From the NCBI RefSeq assembly GCF_000420545.1, contig NZ_ATVD01000002.1, forward strand, positions 124,001 to 188,000: a DNA stretch of 64,000 nt, in the 5' to 3' direction. The notes under the pieces are model-generated. The model worked only from the letters and a program-made list of their open reading frames with translations. It ran no database searches and was not told the origin of the DNA. Shown here one piece after another: positions 45,987-54,815 of the stretch. This stretch comes from Arenimonas oryziterrae DSM 21050 = YC6267. GTDB taxonomy: Bacteria; Pseudomonadota; Gammaproteobacteria; Xanthomonadales; Xanthomonadaceae. Both the position numbers and the translations under genes were made by a program. Every line of letters starts with the position of its first letter. Position 1 is the stretch's first letter.

Positions 45987-46030
45987 GTGCCCGATGGATT
46001 TCGGGAGTAGTCTCGGGACAGGGGGCTTCC

Positions 46031-48955
46031 ATGAAGGATCTGGGCGATCTTCTGAGCGCGCGGTTGCCGGTTCGTCCATCGCGCGCCGAGGGTGCGGCTG
46101 ACCGGTTTCTCGCGCTCGTGCAGACACGGACCGCCGCCGCGCTGACCGAAGTCGCGACGCAACTGGTCCGCGATCTGCTCGGCACGCGCCGGGTCGAACT
46201 GCTCCTGCCCGTCGCTTCGTCCCCGGCCGACACGCCCGCGACACGCGCCGACGTCCAGCAGCACCCCGATGGCAGTCTGTCCCTGACGATCCCGCTGGTC
46301 GCCGGTGCGGCGCGACTGGACATCGATCTGTCCGCCGATCAGACCCGCCTCGACGACACCCTGCCGGTGCTGTGCGAACTCGTCGATCTCATCGATCTGC
46401 GCCTGTCGGAATTGCTCGCCGCCGACCAGTTGCGTCAGGCCGTCGCCGCCGCACAGCGCCAGGAGCACCTGCAGCACGCGCTCTACACGATCGCCGATCT
46501 CGCCTATGCCGATCTGGACATGCGCGAAATGCTCGCCCGCGTGCACGCGATCCTCAGCGGCCTGACCTATACCGAGAATCTGTTCATCACGCTCTACAAC
46601 GTCGAGCGCGATGCGATGACCTTTTGCTACGACGCCGACCAGGGCAGTCCGCAGCTGCTGCGCGACGGCATCGAGATGGCCGGCGTCGACTATCCCAACA
46701 GCCTGACCCTGGCCCTGCTGCGTCGCGGTCGCTCGATGATGGGACCGAGCGCGGTGCTGCGCAGCGAACTCGGCCTTACGCACGATCCGCGCCTGGGCCC
46801 GGAATGCGTGGACTGGCTGGGCGTGCCGATGATGGAAGGCGACCGCGTGCGCGGCGCGGTGGTCGTGCAAAGTTACGACGAGGCCATGCGCTATACCGAA
46901 GAGGACCGTGCGCTGCTGTCCTTCGTCGCCCAGCACATTCTCGTCGCGGTCTCGCGCAAGCAGGCGCAGGACGAACTCGAACGCGAAGTCGAACGTCGCA
47001 CCAGCGAGCTGGCCGAAGCCAATGCCGTCCTGCGCGGCGAAGTGCAGGAGCGCGAGCGCGCGCAGCAGCTGCAGGCCGCGCTGTTCCGCATCGCCGAACT
47101 CGCCGGCGCGCACGGCAGCTTGGACGAATTCTACGCCGGCATCCACGGCGTGCTGGGCGAGCTGCTGGACGCGCACAATTTTTTCATCGCCATGCTGTCG
47201 GAGTCGGGCCAGGAGCTGTCCTTCCCGTATTTCGTCGACGAGCGCGACGATCGCCTGCCCACGCGCCGGCTCACCAATGGCATCACCGAATACGCCCTGC
47301 GCAATCGTCGCCCCTTGCTGGCGCATGCGGCGGAAATCCGCGCCCTCATCGAGGCCGGCGAAATGGTCATGTTCGGCACCCTGCCCGAATGCTGGCTGGG
47401 CGTGCCGCTGCTGCTGGAAGGACGCGAAGTGGGCGTGCTCGTGGTGCAGAGTTACGACCCCGATGTGGGCTTCACACTCGAAGACCAGGAAGTGCTGGAA
47501 TTCGCCTCGTACCACATCGCGACCGCGCTCGAGCGCAAGCAGGCCCAGGATCGCCTGCGCAGCGCCTACGACGAACTCGAGCAGCGTGTGCGCGACCGGA
47601 CCCGCGAACTCGAACACGCCAACGTCGAGCTGCGCGAGCAGATGGTGGTACGCGAGCACATCGAATCGCGCCTCAAGCACGAAGCTCTGCACGATGCGCT
47701 GACCGGGCTGCCGAACCGGGCCTCGATGCTGGAACGGCTGACCCTGGCCCTGCGCCGCTACCGCGCCGACCGCTCGCGGCAGTTCGCGGTGCTGTTTCTC
47801 GATCTGGACCGTTTCAAGGTCGTCAACGATTCGGTCGGGCATCTGGTCGGCGACGACCTGCTGATTGCGGCGGGCCGGCGCATCGCCGCCTGCGTGCGCG
47901 ACCCGGGTTCGGTCGCACGCCTGGGCGGCGACGAGTTCACCGTCGTGCTCGAGGACATCAACGGCGTCGAGGATGCCAACCACGTGGCGATGCGCATCCT
48001 CGCCGCCCTCGTCGATCCGATCCGCATCGGCGACAAGGAAATCTATACCTCGGCCAGCATCGGTATCGCGCTCGCCGACCCGCGCTACACCAGCGCCGAA
48101 GAACTGCTGCGCGATGCGGACGTGGCGATGTACCGCGCCAAATCACGCGGCCGCCAGCGCTACGAATTGTTCGACCAGACCCTGCACGAGGAAGCGCTGC
48201 ACGTGCTGGATCTGGAAAGCGACCTGCGCCGAGCGATCGTACGCCGCGAGTTCATGCCGTATTTCCAGCCGATCGTGCGCCTCGACGACGGCGCGATCGT
48301 CGGCTACGAGGCCTTGCTGCGCTGGCAGCACAAGGAACGCGGACTGATGCTGCCGCACGAATTTCTCGGAATCGCCGAGGATTCGGGCAGCATCGAGCTG
48401 ATCGACTGGCAGATCTACGAACGCGTGTTCGACGCCATCCCGCGCCTGGGCGCCGCCCCGCTGTACACGGCGATCAACGTGTCGGCACGGCATTTCCGCT
48501 CGCCCTATCTCGCCGAGCGCCTGCTGGAACTGCTCGAGACCTACCAGGTCGCGCCCGATCGCGTACGCATCGAAGTGACCGAAGGCGCGCTGCTGGAAAA
48601 TCCCGATCAGGCACGGCAGACGATGCTGCGCCTGCGCGATGCCGGCGTGCTGTGCGCGCTCGACGATTTCGGCACCGGCTATTCGTCGCTGTCGTACCTG
48701 CACCGGTTCCCGCTGTACGCGCTGAAGATCGACCGATCCTTCGTGTCCGACCTGCAACCCGATCTCGGCGGCAGCAGCGCCGCGGTCGTTCGCGCGATCC
48801 GTGCGTTGGCCGGTTCGCTGGGCATGGAAGTGATCGCCGAAGGCATCGAGACCAGCGCCCAGCGCCAGGCGCTGATCGAACTTGACTGCCGGGTTGGCCA
48901 GGGCTTCCTGTTCGCGCAGCCGCAGCCGCTGCCCAAACTCGCGACCGTGAATTGA
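46031..48955 (+). CDS. GAF-GAF-GGDEF-EAL cyclic di-GMP turnover protein
   Basis: A 974-residue cytoplasmic signalling protein with no transmembrane helix. Two GAF-type sensor domains (about 145-300 and 355-520) each follow a coiled coil. An intact GGDEF at 632-636 (RLGGDEF) and an intact EAL at 760-762 (YEALLRW), with DDFGTGYSSLSYL and EVIAEGIET, follow. Both synthesis and breakdown of c-di-GMP are possible. The inhibitory RxxD site before GGDEF is not seen. AGGGGG lies upstream of the ATG; an earlier in-frame start would run through the tRNA and is rejected. The signal sensed is unknown. Confidence 0.9.
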   Translation: MKDLGDLLSARLPVRPSRAEGAADRFLALVQTRTAAALTEVATQLVRDLLGTRRVELLLPVASSPADTPATRADVQQHPDGSLSLTIPLVAGAARLDIDLSADQTRLDDTLPVLCELVDLIDLRLSELLAADQLRQAVAAAQRQEHLQHALYTIADLAYADLDMREMLARVHAILSGLTYTENLFITLYNVERDAMTFCYDADQGSPQLLRDGIEMAGVDYPNSLTLALLRRGRSMMGPSAVLRSELGLTHDPRLGPECVDWLGVPMMEGDRVRGAVVVQSYDEAMRYTEEDRALLSFVAQHILVAVSRKQAQDELEREVERRTSELAEANAVLRGEVQERERAQQLQAALFRIAELAGAHGSLDEFYAGIHGVLGELLDAHNFFIAMLSESGQELSFPYFVDERDDRLPTRRLTNGITEYALRNRRPLLAHAAEIRALIEAGEMVMFGTLPECWLGVPLLLEGREVGVLVVQSYDPDVGFTLEDQEVLEFASYHIATALERKQAQDRLRSAYDELEQRVRDRTRELEHANVELREQMVVREHIESRLKHEALHDALTGLPNRASMLERLTLALRRYRADRSRQFAVLFLDLDRFKVVNDSVGHLVGDDLLIAAGRRIAACVRDPGSVARLGGDEFTVVLEDINGVEDANHVAMRILAALVDPIRIGDKEIYTSASIGIALADPRYTSAEELLRDADVAMYRAKSRGRQRYELFDQTLHEEALHVLDLESDLRRAIVRREFMPYFQPIVRLDDGAIVGYEALLRWQHKERGLMLPHEFLGIAEDSGSIELIDWQIYERVFDAIPRLGAAPLYTAINVSARHFRSPYLAERLLELLETYQVAPDRVRIEVTEGALLENPDQARQTMLRLRDAGVLCALDDFGTGYSSLSYLHRFPLYALKIDRSFVSDLQPDLGGSSAAVVRAIRALAGSLGMEVIAEGIETSAQRQALIELDCRVGQGFLFAQPQPLPKLATVN

Positions 48956-48961
48956 GCGCAC

Positions 48962-49019
48962 TTGCCCGCGACGGCGCAAGAGAGTAAATTTTCGCAACTT
49001 TCAGCAATTACTGAAACTT
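48962..49019 (+). promoter_or_regulatory. gbsR-cydAB promoter with operator palindrome across the start site
   Basis: TTGCCC (48962-48967) and TAAATT (48985-48990) are 17 bases apart. AACTTTCAG (48996-49004) mirrors CTGAAACTT (49011-49019) with one mismatch; the core TTTCAG-N6-CTGAAA is perfect. The palindrome covers the expected start site and ends 4 bases before the regulator's ATG. Self-repression by the GbsR-type protein is the natural reading, but this is inference. Confidence 0.6.
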
Positions 49020-49023
49020 CCGA

Positions 49024-49581
49024 ATGAACCTGCCCCCACTGACTCAGAGCTTTGTCCTGCACTTCGGCGAGATGGGCAGCCGCTGGGGCATCAACCGTAC
49101 GGTGGGGCAAATCTACGCCCTGATCTTCGTCTCCAGCCGGCCCGTCCACGCGGATGAAATCGTAGATAAATTAGGGGTTTCCCGCTCAAACGTGAGTATG
49201 GGCTTGAAGGAGCTCATGGCCTGGCGACTGGTCAAACTCGAGCACCTGCCGGGCGACCGTCGCGACTATTTCACCGCCCCGGGCGAAATCTGGACCATCT
49301 TCACCACCCTGGCCGAGGAGCGTCAGCGCCGCGAAGTCGAGCCGACCCTGTCGATGCTGCGGGTGGCCCTGCTCGAGTCGACCGACTCGCCCGAGGACCT
49401 GCATGCGCAGGCGCGCATGCGCGAGATGTACGAATTGATGGAGCTGATGACGACCTGGTTCGCCGAGGTGCGCAAGCTCTCGCCGTCGACCCTGGTCAAG
49501 CTCATGGAACTCGGCGGCAAGGTCAATCGCCTGCTCGAGCTCAAGGACAAGCTGATGGTGGTGCCGGGCGGCAAGCCCTGA
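49024..49581 (+). CDS. GbsR/MarR-type transcriptional regulator
   Basis: A 185-residue winged-helix protein of the GbsR branch of MarR regulators: an N-terminal FGEMGSRWGINRTVGQIYAL, the recognition helix VSRSNVSMGLKEL, then the wing GDRRDYF, and a long C-terminal helix pair for dimerisation. It starts a three-gene operon with cydAB, 19 bases before cydA. It most likely controls the oxidase, sensing an unknown signal. The ribosome site is weak and lies within the operator palindrome. Confidence 0.85.
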   Translation: MNLPPLTQSFVLHFGEMGSRWGINRTVGQIYALIFVSSRPVHADEIVDKLGVSRSNVSMGLKELMAWRLVKLEHLPGDRRDYFTAPGEIWTIFTTLAEERQRREVEPTLSMLRVALLESTDSPEDLHAQARMREMYELMELMTTWFAEVRKLSPSTLVKLMELGGKVNRLLELKDKLMVVPGGKP

Positions 49582-49600
49582 ACCCTTGCAGGAGAGTTTG

Positions 49601-50938
49601 ATGGATCCGCTCGTCCTCGCCCGCATCCAGTTCGCGGCGAACATCTCGTTCCACATCCTGTTTCCGACCGTCACGATCGCGATGGGCTGGCTGCTGCTGT
49701 TTTTCAAGCTGCGCCATCGCGCGACTGGCGAGAAGAAATGGATGGACGCCTACGGCTTCTGGGTGAAGATCTTCGCGCTGAGCTTCGCGCTGGGTGTGGT
49801 CAGCGGCATCACCATGAGTTTCCAGTTCGGCACCAACTGGCCCGGCTACATGCAAACGGTCGGCAACATCGCCGGTCCGCTGCTCGCCTACGAAGTGTTG
49901 AGCGCGTTTTTCCTCGAAGCGACCTTCCTCGGCGTCATGCTGTTCGGCCGCCGCCGCGTGAGCGAGAACATGCACACGCTGGCGACCTTCCTTGTCGCGG
50001 CGGGTACGACGCTGTCGGCGTTCTGGATCCTGGCGCTGAATTCGTGGATGCAGACGCCCGCCGGTTTCGAAATGATTGGTGGCCAGGCGCATGTCACCAG
50101 CTGGTGGCAGGTGATCTTCAACCCCTCGTTTCCGTACCGTCTCGTGCACATGCTGCTGGCATCGGGCCTGACTGCGAGTTTCCTGATGGCCGGCGTCTCG
50201 GCCTACCAGTGGCTGCGCAGCGATCGTGCACCGGCGGTGATGGCCGCCCTGCGCACCGGTGTCTTCGTCGCTGCGATGCTGATTCCGGTGCAGATCTTCG
50301 TCGGCGACCAGCACGGCCTCAACACCTTCGAACATCAGCCGGCGAAAGTCGCGGCGATGGAAGGCGTCTGGGACACCGAGCGCGGCGCGCCCGCCCTCGC
50401 CTTCGGATTACCCAACGCGAAAGATCGGCGCAACGACTATGCGATCGGCATTCCGAAGCTCGCCAGCCTCATCCTCACCCATCATGTCGACGGCGAGATC
50501 CGCGGCCTCAATGAGTTCGGCGATCGTCACCCGCCGGTCGCACCGGTGTTCTGGGGCTTCCGCGTGATGGTCGGCACCGGCGTGCTGATGCTCGGCATTT
50601 CCTGGTGGTGTGCCTTCCGGCTGCGGCGCGGCGGCGAACCCAGCCCCTGGCTCGCGCGCGCCCTGGTCGGCATGACCTTCTCCGGCTGGCTCGCCACGCT
50701 CGCCGGTTGGTACGTCACGGAAATCGGCCGACAGCCCTATCTCGTTACCGGCGTCCTGCTGACCCGCGATGCTGCCGCCGCGACGCCGGTGCCCCTGCTC
50801 GGCATTTCCTTGACCCTGTACCTGACGATCTATGCGCTGCTGATCGTTTCCTACGTCAGCGTGGTTTTCCATCTCGCGCGCAAGCGCAAGCTCGTCGATC
50901 GCGATGCCGAAGACCTGGGCCAGGAGCTGCCGCAATGA
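49601..50938 (+). CDS. cydA: Cytochrome bd-type quinol oxidase subunit I (short Q-loop, CioA type)
   Basis: A 445-residue inner-membrane protein with about nine helices. Haem ligands His18 (ISFHILFP) and His183 (YRLVHMLL) and proton-path residues Glu98 and Glu106 are in place. It is about 75 residues shorter than E. coli CydA because the quinol-binding Q-loop is short, the form found in cyanide-insensitive oxidases (CioA). It reduces oxygen at high affinity without pumping. AGGAG precedes the ATG at 49601. Confidence 0.93.
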   Translation: MDPLVLARIQFAANISFHILFPTVTIAMGWLLLFFKLRHRATGEKKWMDAYGFWVKIFALSFALGVVSGITMSFQFGTNWPGYMQTVGNIAGPLLAYEVLSAFFLEATFLGVMLFGRRRVSENMHTLATFLVAAGTTLSAFWILALNSWMQTPAGFEMIGGQAHVTSWWQVIFNPSFPYRLVHMLLASGLTASFLMAGVSAYQWLRSDRAPAVMAALRTGVFVAAMLIPVQIFVGDQHGLNTFEHQPAKVAAMEGVWDTERGAPALAFGLPNAKDRRNDYAIGIPKLASLILTHHVDGEIRGLNEFGDRHPPVAPVFWGFRVMVGTGVLMLGISWWCAFRLRRGGEPSPWLARALVGMTFSGWLATLAGWYVTEIGRQPYLVTGVLLTRDAAAATPVPLLGISLTLYLTIYALLIVSYVSVVFHLARKRKLVDRDAEDLGQELPQ

Positions 50939-51924
50939 ACGACCTGTATCCGCTGATCTTCGTTTTCCTGATGGCGCTGTCGATGCTGATCTATGTCGTG
51001 CTCGACGGCTACGACCTCGGCGTCGGCATCCTGTTGCGCCGCGCCAGCGACGCGCACAAGGACGAGATGATTTCCTCGATCGGTCCGTTCTGGGACGCGA
51101 ACGAAACCTGGCTCGTGCTCGGCGTCGGCATCCTGCTCGTGGCGTTTCCGCAGGCGCATGGCGTCATCCTCGGGGGTCTGTACCTGCCGGTCGCGTTCAT
51201 GCTGATCGGACTGATCCTGCGCGGCGTCGCCTTCGACTTCCGCGTCAAGGCGCACGACGACCATCGCAAGTGGTGGAATCGTGCGTTCTATGCCGGCTCC
51301 TTGCTGGCGGCGGTCTCGCAAGGCTTCATGCTCGGCATCTATCTGCTGGGCTTCGACTATTCGTTCGCCAGCGTGGTATTTGCGGCCTTCGTCGGCCTCG
51401 GCCTCGCTGCGGGATACACCCTGCTCGGTGCGACGTGGCTGATTCTCAAGACCGAGAATGCGCTGCTCGATCGCGCGGTGCGCTGGGCCCGCGGCAGCCT
51501 GTGGCTGACCGGCTTCGGCATCGTGGCGGTCTCGGTGGCGACGCCCTGGGTGAGTTCGCGCATCTTCGACAAATGGTTTTCGATGCCGAACCTGTTGCTG
51601 CTCGCGCCGATTCCGCTGCTGACGGCCGTGCTGTTCTTCGCCTGCGAACGCCAGCTCAAGCACATGATCGAGGGCCGTCCGCATCGCGCCTGGCTGCCGT
51701 TCGCGTCCGCCGTCGGCCTGTTCGTGCTCGCGTTCGTCGGTCTGGCCTACAGCCTGTTCCCTTACCTGGTCGTCGACCGCCTGACCTATCTCGACGCCGC
51801 AACCGCCCCCGAATCGATGAAGGTCATGCTCATCGGCATCGCGATCACCTTGCCGGCGATCCTGGGCTACACCGTGTACTCGTACCGTGTGTTCTGGGGA
51901 AAAACGCGGGAGCTCAGCTACTAG
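50935..51924 (+). CDS. cydB: Cytochrome bd-type quinol oxidase subunit II (CioB type)
   Basis: A 329-residue membrane protein with eight helices and the family start VVLDGYDLGVGILL, then FWDANETWLVLGVG. It stabilises the haem subunit. It overlaps cydA by 4 bases. No CydX-type small subunit was recognised after it, and no clear terminator was seen between 51925 and 52000. Confidence 0.94.
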   Translation: MNDLYPLIFVFLMALSMLIYVVLDGYDLGVGILLRRASDAHKDEMISSIGPFWDANETWLVLGVGILLVAFPQAHGVILGGLYLPVAFMLIGLILRGVAFDFRVKAHDDHRKWWNRAFYAGSLLAAVSQGFMLGIYLLGFDYSFASVVFAAFVGLGLAAGYTLLGATWLILKTENALLDRAVRWARGSLWLTGFGIVAVSVATPWVSSRIFDKWFSMPNLLLLAPIPLLTAVLFFACERQLKHMIEGRPHRAWLPFASAVGLFVLAFVGLAYSLFPYLVVDRLTYLDAATAPESMKVMLIGIAITLPAILGYTVYSYRVFWGKTRELSY

Positions 51925-52000
51925 CTAAGGAAGGCATTCCCTAGCGAAGTGGTGGGATTGCGAATCGCCGTCGGCTAGAACCCTGGCTCTAATCTGGTGG

Positions 52001-52028
52001 TTGACAAGCGTTTCGACGCGCGCTTAGT
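52001..52028 (+). promoter_or_regulatory. leu-ilv operon promoter
   Basis: A perfect -35 box, TTGACA (52001-52006), is followed 16 bases later by CTTAGT (52023-52028), a modest -10. Transcription would begin within a few bases of the leader AUG at 52037. Confidence 0.6.
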
Positions 52029-52036
52029 CTCGACCC

Positions 52037-52174
52037 ATGCCTCGCCACCACACCACTGCCAACGCAATCACCGCCCGGGTCCTCCCGGTCGCTGATGCGT
52101 TCGTGGTCAATGGCCTGGCCCTCGCAGCGCTCGTACTCGTACTCGTCCTTATTATCCCCGGAGGTGCGGGCTGA
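52037..52174 (+). CDS. leu-ilv operon leader peptide
   Basis: A 45-codon frame ending with LALAALVLVLVLIIPGGAG and TGA. The run of Leu, Val and Ile codons (residues 32-40, 52130-52156) matches the three products of the operon and is the ribosome-stalling control region of an attenuator. No ribosome site precedes its ATG, which lies 36 bases after the start of the TTGACA. Its last codons can pair with the terminator downstream. Not similar in its first half to known leader peptides, as expected for such peptides. Confidence 0.85.
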   Translation: MPRHHTTANAITARVLPVADAFVVNGLALAALVLVLVLIIPGGAG

Positions 52175-52246
52175 GGGCGTTCGTCTAACGAGTAAAACCA
52201 GACGAGACCGAAAACCCCGCACCCGGAAACGGATGCGGGGTTTTTT
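52158..52246 (+). terminator. leu-ilv attenuator (antiterminator and intrinsic terminator)
   Basis: Terminator: CCCCGCA (52215-52221) pairs with TGCGGGG (52234-52240), with an inner CCG/CGG and GAAA loop, followed by six T. Antiterminator: GTGCGGG (52164-52170) pairs with CCCGCAC (52216-52222) and CCGG (52158-52161) with CCGG (52223-52226), 11 bp with a 2-nt bulge. The two are mutually exclusive. A ribosome finishing the leader covers 52158-52170 and allows termination; stalling at Leu/Val/Ile codons leaves it free. Confidence 0.85.
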
Positions 52247-52271
52247 GTTGCCCGGCTCGCCAAAGCGAACC

Positions 52272-53855
52272 ATGCAAACAGTCAACCAACCCACGCAAAA
52301 CAACGACGAAGCGCCGCGCGAACGCGTACGCATCTTCGACACCACCCTGCGCGACGGCGAACAGGCTCCCGGCTATTCGATGACGCGGGCGCAGAAGCGG
52401 CGCATCGCCCAGGCGCTCGCCGAACTCGGCGTCGACATCATCGAAGCAGGCTTCGCCCAGGCCTCCGACGATGATTTCGCGGCCGTGCAGGCGATCGCCG
52501 GCGACCTGCGCGGACCGACCGTCTGCGCCCTCGCCCGCTGCCAGTTCGGCGACATCGAAGCCGCCGCCCGCGCGCTGGAACCGGCGCATCACGCGCGCAT
52601 CCACGTGTTCATCGCGACCAGCCCGCTGCATCGCGAGCACAAGCTGGGCATGAGCAAGGCCCAGGTCATCGACAACGCGGTCGCCGGCGTGCGCCGGGCG
52701 CGCGAGTTGTGCGGTGACGTCGAGTTCTCCGCCGAAGACGCGCTGCGTACCGAACCGGAATTCCTCGCCGAGGTCCTGAGCGCGGTCATCGCCGCTGGCG
52801 CTTCGACCCTCAATGTGCCCGACACGGTCGGCTATACGACGCCGGCGGAGATGGCCGAGCGCATCGCCTACCTGCGCCGGCACGTGCAGGGCATCGAACG
52901 CGCCGTGCTCAGCGTGCACTGCCATAACGACCTCGGCATGGCCGTCGCGAACAGCCTGGCGGCCGTCGGCGCCGGTGCGCGCCAGGTCGAGTGCACGCTG
53001 ACCGGCATCGGCGAACGCGCCGGCAATGCCGCGCTCGAAGAAGTGGTCATGGCCCTGAAAACGCGCAGCGAGCTGTATCGCGTCGACACCGGCATCGCCA
53101 CGCAGCGCCTGTATCCGACCGCGCGTCTGCTGACCAATCTGCTGGGCATGCATCTGCCGCGCAACAAGGCCGTGGTCGGCGAGAACGCGTTCGCACACGA
53201 AGCGGGCATCCATCAGCATGGCATGCTCAAACACCGCGGAACCTACGAAATCATGCGTCCGGAAGACGTCGGGTTCGCGCGCTCGCAGCTGGTGCTGGGC
53301 AAACACAGCGGCCGACATGCCCTGCGCGAACGCCTGGCCACGCTCGGCCACGAGCCGGACGAGGCGCAGCTCGACGAGCTGTTTACGCGCTTCAAGACGC
53401 TCGCCGACAAGAAGCGCGAGGTGTTCGACAACGATCTGGAAGCGTTGGCGCTCGGCCGCGATCCCGATGCGCTCGGTCCCTGGCGCATCGTGCAGTTGCA
53501 CACCAGCAGCCACGTTGGCGGCATGGCCTCGGCGACGGTCAAGCTGACACACGAGGACGGCCGCCAGGCCAGCGAAGCCTCGATCGGCGATGGGCCGGTG
53601 CATGCGGTGCTGCGCACGATCGAGCGCGCGACCGGCCACGCGCTGGAGATCGGCGATTTCCAGATCCGTTCGCTGAGCGTGGGCGGCGATGCCCAAGGCC
53701 AGGCAACGTTGTCGGTCGAGCACGAAGGCCGCGAGGTCCGCGGCAAGGGCGTATCCACCGACATCGTCGAGGCGGCGGCGCTCGCTGCCCTCGAGGTGGT
53801 CAATCGCATCGAACGCCTGAGCGCGCCCACGCGCCGCGCCGCCAACCAATCCTGA
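52272..53855 (+). CDS. leuA: 2-isopropylmalate synthase
   Basis: A 527-residue enzyme condensing acetyl-CoA with 2-ketoisovalerate, the first leucine step. The TIM barrel starts with FDTTLRDGEQAPG. The metal ligands are in VHCHNDLGMAVAN, and GIGERAGNAALEEV follows. The C-terminal dimer domain that binds leucine (from about residue 395) is complete, so feedback inhibition is expected. The ATG at 52272 follows the attenuator by 26 bases with no strong ribosome site. Confidence 0.95.
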   Translation: MQTVNQPTQNNDEAPRERVRIFDTTLRDGEQAPGYSMTRAQKRRIAQALAELGVDIIEAGFAQASDDDFAAVQAIAGDLRGPTVCALARCQFGDIEAAARALEPAHHARIHVFIATSPLHREHKLGMSKAQVIDNAVAGVRRARELCGDVEFSAEDALRTEPEFLAEVLSAVIAAGASTLNVPDTVGYTTPAEMAERIAYLRRHVQGIERAVLSVHCHNDLGMAVANSLAAVGAGARQVECTLTGIGERAGNAALEEVVMALKTRSELYRVDTGIATQRLYPTARLLTNLLGMHLPRNKAVVGENAFAHEAGIHQHGMLKHRGTYEIMRPEDVGFARSQLVLGKHSGRHALRERLATLGHEPDEAQLDELFTRFKTLADKKREVFDNDLEALALGRDPDALGPWRIVQLHTSSHVGGMASATVKLTHEDGRQASEASIGDGPVHAVLRTIERATGHALEIGDFQIRSLSVGGDAQGQATLSVEHEGREVRGKGVSTDIVEAAALAALEVVNRIERLSAPTRRAANQS

Positions 53856-53867
53856 CGGAGTCGTCTC

Positions 53868-54815
53868 ATGAAAGCCCCCACCCTGCTCTGGCACAACGGC
53901 CGCATCAAGTCCTGGCACGAGGCCAGCGTGCATGTCGGCGCGCATGCGCTGCACTACGGCTCGTCCGTGTTCGAAGGCGAACGCGTCTACGCGACGCCCT
54001 CGGGCCCGCAGTATTTCCGCCTGGCCGAACACACCGAGCGCCTGTTCAATTCCGCGCGCATCTACGACCTGGTCATCCCCTACACGCCCGATGAAATCAA
54101 TGCCGCCTGCCACGAGGTGATCCGCGCCACCGGCCTCAAGAGCGCGTATGTCCGTCCGATCGCGTACCGCTCGGGCTTCACCTTCAGTCTCGCGCCCACG
54201 GCGGACGTCGCCGTGGACGTCGCGATCATCGCGATCGAATGGGGATCAATGCACGGCGCCGCCGCGCTGGAGAACGGCGTCGATGTCTGCGTGAGTTCGT
54301 GGACGCGCGCCGCGCCGAACACCTATCCGACCGGCGCCAAGGCCGGCGGCAACTACCTGTCGAGTCAGCTGATCGCCCAGGAAGCCGTGCGCGGCGGTTT
54401 CGTCGAAGGCATCGCGCTGGCGCCGGGCGGTCTGCTCAGCGAAGGCGCCGGCGAGAATCTTTTCGTCGTGCACAAGAACCGCATCTACACGCCGCCGGCG
54501 GGCGCCAGCATTCTGTGTGGCATCACCCGCGACAGCGTGTTCACGCTTGCACGCGAGCTCGGCTACGAGGTGCAGGAGCAGGCCTTGCCGCGCGAAATGC
54601 TGTATTTCGCCGACGAGGTGTTCATGACCGGCACCGCGGCGGAAATCACGCCGGTGCGCTCGGTCGACCGCAAGCCGGTCGGCAAGGGCGAACCCGGCCC
54701 GGTGACGAAAGCGCTGCAGAAGGCGTTCTTCGGTCTGTTCGACGGCAGCACCGTCGATCGCTGGGGCTGGCTCACACCGGTGACCGAGGCGACCCAGTCC
54801 CAGGAGGCCGCGTGA
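53868..54815 (+). CDS. ilvE: Branched-chain amino acid aminotransferase
   Basis: A 315-residue class IV PLP aminotransferase doing the last step for leucine, isoleucine and valine. The cofactor lysine is Lys158 in [29 protein letters not shown] and [13 protein letters not shown] are family motifs. GGAG precedes the ATG. Its stop overlaps the leuC start by one base (TGATG). Confidence 0.93.
   Translation: MKAPTLLWHNGRIKSWHEASVHVGAHALHYGSSVFEGERVYATPSGPQYFRLAEHTERLFNSARIYDLVIPYTPDEINAACHEVIRATGLKSAYVRPIAYRSGFTFSLAPTADVAVDVAIIAIEWGSMHGAAALENGVDVCVSSWTRAAPNTYPTGAKAGGNYLSSQLIAQEAVRGGFVEGIALAPGGLLSEGAGENLFVVHKNRIYTPPAGASILCGITRDSVFTLARELGYEVQEQALPREMLYFADEVFMTGTAAEITPVRSVDRKPVGKGEPGPVTKALQKAFFGLFDGSTVDRWGWLTPVTEATQSQEAA

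Noticed and set aside
45920-46030. Extended start of the GGDEF-EAL protein
   Set aside because: The extension reads through the tRNA-Ala and its terminator. The ATG at 46031 has a ribosome site.
45872-46030. tRNA-Ala as an integration site for a mobile element
   Set aside because: No integrase, direct repeat of the tRNA end or foreign gene block follows; the next gene is a typical chromosomal signalling gene.
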